A DNA stretch of 64,000 nt, taken from assembly GCA_963753245.1 (NCBI GenBank), contig CAVWBK010000006.1, positions 62,001 to 126,000 on the forward strand, given 5' to 3'. A program made the position numbers and the translations under genes. Each line of letters opens with the position of its first letter. Within the stretch, counting starts at the first letter, position 1. This document shows positions 59,517 through 64,000 of this stretch, one piece after another. The notes beneath the pieces are model-generated. The model did no database searches. It was not told the origin of the DNA and worked only from the letters and a program-made list of their open reading frames with translations. Source of the DNA: VRUE01 sp963753245 (lineage in GTDB: Bacteria > Actinomycetota > Thermoleophilia > Solirubrobacterales > 70-9).

Positions 59517-59820
59517 TCACCCCTGACACGACGACAACAGCAGCCGTGTCGCCGCGTTGCGGCCTGCGCCCTCTCGAAGCGGTGCAGACTGCCGCATTGA
59601 CCCGGAAGCAGGCACAACCACACTCACGAGCGAGACTGCTGGAATGGACGAGCTGCACGAGGGCGGCTCGCCGCTCCTGCTAACGACAGCACTCGGCACG
59701 AAGCGAAAGCCACGACTGTCGCTTAGTTCCGCTTCAGAGACCTGTAACGGAACGGCAACAGCAGCAGCACCACACCGCTTCAGCTGCTCGTCCCACCTCT
59801 GGAGGCGTAGGATTGGCAGC

Positions 59821-62319
59821 TTGAGGAGGAACGGCTGGCCTTCGGGGGAATACGGGCCGATCACGGCGCGGCGATTGTTCGTGTCGCTGTGGTTGAGCGC
59901 GCTGTTTCTTGGCGCCCAGGCCGCACCGGGGCGAGCAGCGACGTTCACGCCCACCTGCAGCGGGACGACGGGAAACGTCGGCTCGCTGATCTCGGCCATC
60001 AACTCCGCCAACAGCGCTCCAGGAGCGGACACGGTCCAAATGGGGACAGGCTGTACCTACGCGCTGACCGCAGTCAACAACTACTGGTACGGGCCGAACG
60101 GCCTGCCACCGATCGCAAGCGACATCGCGATCGAAGGAGACGGCTCAACGATCACGCGCCTCTCCTCGGCACCAAGCTTCCGTCTGTTTTTCGTTGGTGC
60201 AAGCCCGAGCATCCCGAGCACCGCCGGCTACGTGTCACCGGGCCCCGGTGCCTTGACGCTGCGCGACGTGACGCTGTCGGGCGGACTTGCCAAGGGTGGC
60301 GCTGGCAGAGAAGGTGGGGGCGGTGCCGGCATGGGCGGCGCCGTCTTTAGCCAGGGAACGGTGAACATCGACGCAAGCACGCTCACGGCCAACGAGGCCG
60401 AGGGCGGCCCTACTGCGGGCATGAGCACGGGGACGTATGGCGGTGGTGGCATGGGAGAAAGCTCGGGCTTCTCGGGCGGCGGATTCGGCGGCGGCCCACT
60501 CGGCGGGCCAAGCGGTGGTGAAGGCGGACCGAACGGCGGCGGGGGAGGTGGCGGCGCCGGGTTCGCGGAAGGCGAGAACGGCCTGCCGGCCGGCTCGGGC
60601 ATAAGCGGACCGGGTCCCGGAGGCGGCCCACCCACCGGCCTTGGAGGTAGCGGCGGAAACGGCGAGACCGGCGGCGACGGGAGCGGCGGAGGCGGCTGCC
60701 CGGGCGCACCGTCCAGCACCACCACCGGCGGCCACGGCGGCCGCTTCGGCGGCGGCGGCGAATTCGTCTCCGAAGGCGGCGTTGAGCCGGGCGGCGGTGG
60801 TGGCGGCGTCGGTGGCGGCGGCAGCACTGGCGAGTGCGGTGGCGGCGGCGGTTTTGGTGGCGGTGGGGGCGACGGCTACGTCGGAGGGGACGGCGGTTTC
60901 GGCGGTGGCGCCGGCGCCGGCACGGGTGGTGTCGGCGCGGCGGGCTTCGGTGGCGGTACGGCGGCCGGATTCTATGGTGGTGGCGGCGGCGGGATGGGTG
61001 GCGCGATCTTCAACATGCAGGGTCAGCTCACGATCGAGCACTCGACGCTCGCGGACAACACGGCGCTGGGCGGCGAAGCCAACCCCGGAGACGAAGGCAA
61101 GGGGATCGGCGGCGCCGTGTTCAACCTGAGCGGCAGCTTCACCAGCACCGACTCGACCTTCGCCGCGAATGCTGGTGCCTCGTACGCGTCACAGATCTAC
61201 AACCTCGTCTACGACGGCCACACCGAACGCACTGCGAAAACGACGCTGCGTGGCACCATTGTCGCCGGGGGGGTGGGCGCGGTTGACGTCGCCTCCGCCA
61301 AAACGGCATTGATCACGCCTCCGGATCTCGGTAGTGCCAGCGCCGACGTCTCCCGGTTCGACCTCGTCCGGACCATGACGGCGCAGGAACAGGGAACGAT
61401 CACCGGCTCGCCGCTCACGGCCGACCCGCTGCTGGGGCCCTTGCAGGCCAACGGCGGACCGACACCCTCGATGGCACTGAGGTCTGGAAGTCCCGCGATC
61501 GACGCCGGCAACTCCTTCGGTCTCGCGACCGACCAGCGCGGCGACCCGCTCCCGGTCGATTTCCCTGGCATCGCCGACGCCATCGGTGGCGACGGCGCCG
61601 ACATCGGCGCCTTCGAGGTGCAGCAGAGTTGCCTCCTGCAGGCGCTCCCGTTCGAAGCGTGCCACCTGCTCACGGTGTCCCACGCGGGAAGCGGCGCCGG
61701 CACGGTCAGCGGCAGGGGGATCTCCTGCCCCGGCAACTGCTCCGACAGCTACGGAGCATCAACGACCATCATGCTGACTGCAACACCGGCGGCCGGTTCG
61801 AGGTTTGCCGGTTGGAGCGGGGCCTGCAGCGGCACGGGCACGTGTACGGTCGCTATGAGCGCCGACCGGTCCGTCACGGCGCGCTTCGCTGCCAAGTCGC
61901 CGCGGCCCTCGATCACCGCATTGACTCAGTCGGCCTCGAAGTGGCGGGAGGGCAAGAAGCTGGCACAGATCAGCAGAAAGAGAAGGAAGCCTCCCATCGG
62001 CACGACCTTCTCGTTCAGGCTCAATGAGCAGGCCACGGTGAGCTTCACCTTTGAACAGCGTCTCCCGGGCAGAAAGATCGGCCACAGGTGCGTTGCCCGC
62101 ACGAAGAAGAATGGTCACAGGAAGGCGTGCAAGCGCACCGTGACAGCGGGCACGCTCTCCTTCACCGGCCACCGCGGCACCGACAAGGTCGTCTTTCAGG
62201 GACGTATCTCACACTCTAAGAAGCTCAAGCCAGGGCGCTACAGGCTCAGTATCACTGCCACCAGCGCTACCGGAGTGCACTCGGCACCGGTGTCGCTGAG
62301 CTTTAGGATCGTCAGCTAG
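59821..62319 (+). CDS. Large Gly-rich secreted beta-helix protein (PGRS-like insert)
   Basis: 832 residues from the TTG at 59821 (GGAGG 15 bases upstream; spacing long, so start is uncertain). A signal helix (FVSLWLSALFLGAQAAPGRA) is followed by beta-helix rungs. A Gly-rich insert of about 235 residues (roughly 160-397) dominated by GGGGxGG runs resembles mycobacterial PE_PGRS domains. Further beta-helix repeats end in IDAGNSF ... DIGAFEVQQ. Then comes a divergent InlB-B repeat (about 617-690, GWSGACSGTGTCTVAMSADRSVTARF) and a basic C-terminal beta domain. Likely cell-surface adhesin-like; function unknown. Confidence 0.82.
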   Translation: MRRNGWPSGEYGPITARRLFVSLWLSALFLGAQAAPGRAATFTPTCSGTTGNVGSLISAINSANSAPGADTVQMGTGCTYALTAVNNYWYGPNGLPPIASDIAIEGDGSTITRLSSAPSFRLFFVGASPSIPSTAGYVSPGPGALTLRDVTLSGGLAKGGAGREGGGGAGMGGAVFSQGTVNIDASTLTANEAEGGPTAGMSTGTYGGGGMGESSGFSGGGFGGGPLGGPSGGEGGPNGGGGGGGAGFAEGENGLPAGSGISGPGPGGGPPTGLGGSGGNGETGGDGSGGGGCPGAPSSTTTGGHGGRFGGGGEFVSEGGVEPGGGGGGVGGGGSTGECGGGGGFGGGGGDGYVGGDGGFGGGAGAGTGGVGAAGFGGGTAAGFYGGGGGGMGGAIFNMQGQLTIEHSTLADNTALGGEANPGDEGKGIGGAVFNLSGSFTSTDSTFAANAGASYASQIYNLVYDGHTERTAKTTLRGTIVAGGVGAVDVASAKTALITPPDLGSASADVSRFDLVRTMTAQEQGTITGSPLTADPLLGPLQANGGPTPSMALRSGSPAIDAGNSFGLATDQRGDPLPVDFPGIADAIGGDGADIGAFEVQQSCLLQALPFEACHLLTVSHAGSGAGTVSGRGISCPGNCSDSYGASTTIMLTATPAAGSRFAGWSGACSGTGTCTVAMSADRSVTARFAAKSPRPSITALTQSASKWREGKKLAQISRKRRKPPIGTTFSFRLNEQATVSFTFEQRLPGRKIGHRCVARTKKNGHRKACKRTVTAGTLSFTGHRGTDKVVFQGRISHSKKLKPGRYRLSITATSATGVHSAPVSLSFRIVS

Positions 62320-62892
62320 CGCCCGGGGGATCGGAAGGGCCATTGACAGCATCGCCACCGCCTCCAGCTTGCGATGCTTCGATCGAGGTGATCAGACATC
62401 TCCCACGACCGCCGATGGCATGTTGCGGCCCTTCGCCCACGCAAGACCCCCGCGATCGGTGGCAAGCAGGCGTCGAGAGCACGCAGTCGCTATCTCGCCA
62501 CACTTCTCAGTTGGACGATTAGCAGAAGCGACGGGGCGTACTGAGCTTGACGCGTCCTTCCGCTGACTGCGATAGCTCTGGAGCCAAAGACTCTGACCAG
62601 AGACGTCCGGCGTAATCTCCGCCCGTCGCTTGACCGTTCCTCCACGGCTTGATCTGGGTAGTCCAGACTGGCAGGTAGGTCGGCAGGCTGGGCTGTGCCA
62701 ACGCCTGCCGACCACGGCAAATTGTGGGCCGGGCCGCCGTCAACCCACTCGCTGCGCTCGGGGTCGCTATCGCGCCCTGCGGGTGACTGCGGCCCGGCTT
62801 GACGGCGAGGGTTTGGAGGGTGGTTGCCCCCGACAAGTTGGCGCTTGATCGCCCGCCGCCCCGCCGAATACGATGCAGGGGCGAACTCGAAA
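62320..62892. other. 573-bp intergenic region
   Basis: No supported gene. Open frames on the minus strand are Arg/Ser-rich without domain pattern. May include the terminator of the Gly-rich protein gene; no clear hairpin with a T-run was found. Confidence 0.5.
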
Positions 62893-62966
62893 CACCCCGG
62901 GCTGGACTCGAACCAGCGACCTGTCGCTTAGAAGGCGACTGCTCTTTCCAGCTGAGCTACCGGGGC
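62893..62966 (-). tRNA. tRNA-Arg (anticodon UCU)
   Basis: Complete cloverleaf on the minus strand: acceptor GCCCCGG with CCGGGGT, D stem GCTC/GAGC, anticodon stem GTCGC/GCGAC with loop CTTCTAA (TCT), T arm GCTGG-TTCGAGT-CCAGC, discriminator G. The first acceptor pair is G-U. CCA not encoded. Confidence 0.94.
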
Positions 62967-63128
62967 AGGATCGTCGAGATTATCCCTCAATCGAGGCTCG
63001 CTGGGTAGGAACACCGGTAGGAACAAAATTGGGCGATTCGTGTCCAGTCTCGTCTCCTTCTGTCCCCTCTAGAAAGTCTGATTTGCAGGCAGATCGCATT
63101 CTCGGGCGGCTTGCGCCGATGGCCCACG

Positions 63129-63181
63129 CCCGCCTTCTAATCCTAATCCGAGGGTCGCTGGTTCGAATCCAGCCGGGGTGT
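63129..63181 (+). repeat. tRNA-Arg-like fragment, opposite orientation
   Basis: Contains CGCCTTCTAA (63131-63140), like the anticodon arm of the tRNA-Arg gene, and a T arm plus partial acceptor (63153-63180, GCTGGTTCGAATCCAGC) differing from it by one substitution and one missing C. No matching 5' acceptor or D arm upstream, so it is not a functional tRNA. Confidence 0.6.
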
Positions 63182-63335
63182 AGAAGGAATGGCAGTTGCA
63201 GCGCTAAATTCTCCCTCTGTAGAGCGGTTTGGGCGGTCTAACGCGGTAGGAGTCTTTCCCTTCAAGTTCCTGCCCATGTATTCCCGTTCCGCGAGATCGT
63301 GGTCGCATAATTGTCGCTTCTGACTACCTGACAGC

Positions 63336-63497
63336 ATGGCCCGAACGTTCGCCACCGCGTGGGTCTTCGCCCTGGCCGTCGCCACGGTGATCAACGGGGC
63401 GATCTTTCTGCCGGGGGTGCTGGCGCTGTTCGCGTTGTGGGTAGTGGCGCCGCGATCACAGAGAGCTAGCCGGCGTGGGGCTAAAATCGCCCCGTAG
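63336..63497 (+). CDS. 53-residue membrane protein
   Basis: Short gene: N-terminal MARTFATAWVFALAV, hydrophobic through LPGVLALFALWVVAP (probably two short or one long helix), ending in a basic tail (RSQRASRRGAKIAP). Its TAG stop is followed directly by the ATG of the next small gene, which supports real translation. Not recognised. Confidence 0.5.
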   Translation: MARTFATAWVFALAVATVINGAIFLPGVLALFALWVVAPRSQRASRRGAKIAP

Positions 63498-63641
63498 ATG
63501 GGCTTGCTCGATGTCATCGCGGATGTCATGCTGGAATTGGGTCTTCAGGGCCTCATAAATTGGGTTGAAGACCACAAGCTGCTTGCCGCCATCATCGGCG
63601 CCCTAATGGTCGTCGCCGCGCTTCTCATCCTCCTGGTGTAA
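63498..63641 (+). CDS. 47-residue single-helix membrane protein
   Basis: Amphipathic acidic N-terminus (GLLDVIADVMLELGLQ, NWVEDHK) followed by a C-terminal transmembrane helix (LLAAIIGALMVVAALLILLV). Starts immediately after the stop of the 53-residue gene (TAGATG). Size and topology are similar to small regulatory or toxin-like membrane peptides, but there is no evidence for a specific role. Confidence 0.5.
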   Translation: MGLLDVIADVMLELGLQGLINWVEDHKLLAAIIGALMVVAALLILLV

Positions 63642-63808
63642 GACGAATCGAAAGGGCGAGGCCGCCGCGCTCTTGCGCTGATCGACGCGATTGAGGATCG
63701 CCCGCACCGGCGCCGGATACTAGCGAGCGTCGCCCTGAGCGGCCAGTCGTCGGGCCCGCGCTTATGCAGCGGTCAAAAATCCTTCGACCCTGCCGATACA
63801 AACGGGCG

Positions 63809-64000
63809 ATGATCGCAGTTGGTGCTCTCAATGTAGGCATCAGGTTCCTGCCACTGCTTGGCTATGGAGCGCTGTTGTTCCTCAACCGACCGAGGGCCGC
63901 CGGGCGAGCATTTCCCTTCATCCTTGCGCTCGGCTTGACCCTTTTAGGCGCATGGCAGCTGTTGTTCGCCCGGGCGGAAAGACTGACCTGCGAGGACGGC
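63809..64000 (+). CDS. Membrane protein, 3' end outside window
   Basis: Open frame of 64 codons to the window edge with ATG start: two hydrophobic segments (FLPLLGYGALLFL and FPFILALGLTLLGAWQLLF). The upstream 167 bp contain no recognised gene. Unidentified, and truncated by the window end. Confidence 0.5.
   Translation, partial: MIAVGALNVGIRFLPLLGYGALLFLNRPRAAGRAFPFILALGLTLLGAWQLLFARAERLTCEDG

Noticed and set aside
60228..60827. Proline-rich minus-strand frame opposite the Gly-rich protein
   Set aside because: It is the complement of GGC/GGT-rich DNA, which reads as Pro-rich on the other strand; there is no start signal or homology pattern.
63129..63181. Second complete tRNA gene on the plus strand
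   Set aside because: Anticodon-like and T arms are present, but no pairing 5' acceptor or D arm could be found upstream.
1..64000. CRISPR array, rRNA operon or replication origin
   Set aside because: No regularly spaced repeats, rRNA segments or DnaA-box cluster were seen.

Overview
This window looks like chromosomal DNA of a high-GC actinobacterium. The GC-rich, GC3-biased coding, the domain styles and the secreted beta-helix proteins resemble class Thermoleophilia (Solirubrobacterales-like). That placement is an inference from gene content, not from a marker-gene search. The encoded lifestyle is aerobic and heterotrophic: an aa3-type cytochrome c oxidase, heme A synthesis and a beta-oxidation cluster.

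Layout. 0-5 kb, plus strand: the end of an NAD(P)HX-repair gene, a CBS protein, alr, a CCA/poly(A) polymerase-like gene, an enoyl-CoA hydratase and infA. 5-10.3 kb, minus strand: a compact six-gene run (small protein, amidase, ABC ATPase, two ABC-2 permeases, glycosidase-like protein). 10.4-13 kb: a secreted protein, a zinc ribbon and a GT4 glycosyltransferase. 13-24 kb, respiratory region: on plus, coxB-coxA-(USP-like)-coxC-(membrane USP-like); on minus, ctaA and a diheme cytochrome c lipoprotein, then a separate five-gene minus-strand operon (subunit II homologue, subunit I homologue, ctaB, two small membrane proteins). 24-28 kb: PAP2 protein, UPF0104-like protein, trxB, greA and a UBP zinc finger. 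28-34 kb, minus: a fatty-acid-oxidation operon (thiolase, membrane protein, class IV aminotransferase, acyl-CoA dehydrogenase, enoyl-CoA hydratase, 3-hydroxyacyl-CoA dehydrogenase). 34.6-36.6 kb: a divergent MFS/HxlR pair with an operator-like inverted repeat. 36.6-47.3 kb: housekeeping and redox genes, tRNA-Pro(UGG), msrA and a large membrane protein. 47.5-63 kb, accessory region: a decayed IS481-family element, secreted beta-helix proteins, a 184-bp MITE with target duplication, a two-component system next to a MacB-like export operon, a Gly-rich cell-surface protein, and tRNA-Arg(UCU) with a tRNA-like fragment beside it. The last kilobase holds small membrane-protein genes, one running off the end.

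The most notable observation is at 20.2-23.9 kb. The operon encodes full-length homologues of cytochrome oxidase subunits I and II in an intact, overlapping arrangement, but nearly all metal ligands are replaced. In subunit I the CuB histidines, the heme a3 histidine, the cross-linked tyrosine position and one low-spin heme histidine are gone. In subunit II both CuA cysteines, the bridging glutamate position and one CuA histidine are gone. The window also carries a complete canonical oxidase (coxB/coxA), which allows a direct ungapped comparison. This suggests a conserved non-oxidase use of the heme-copper oxidase fold, co-transcribed with heme O synthase.
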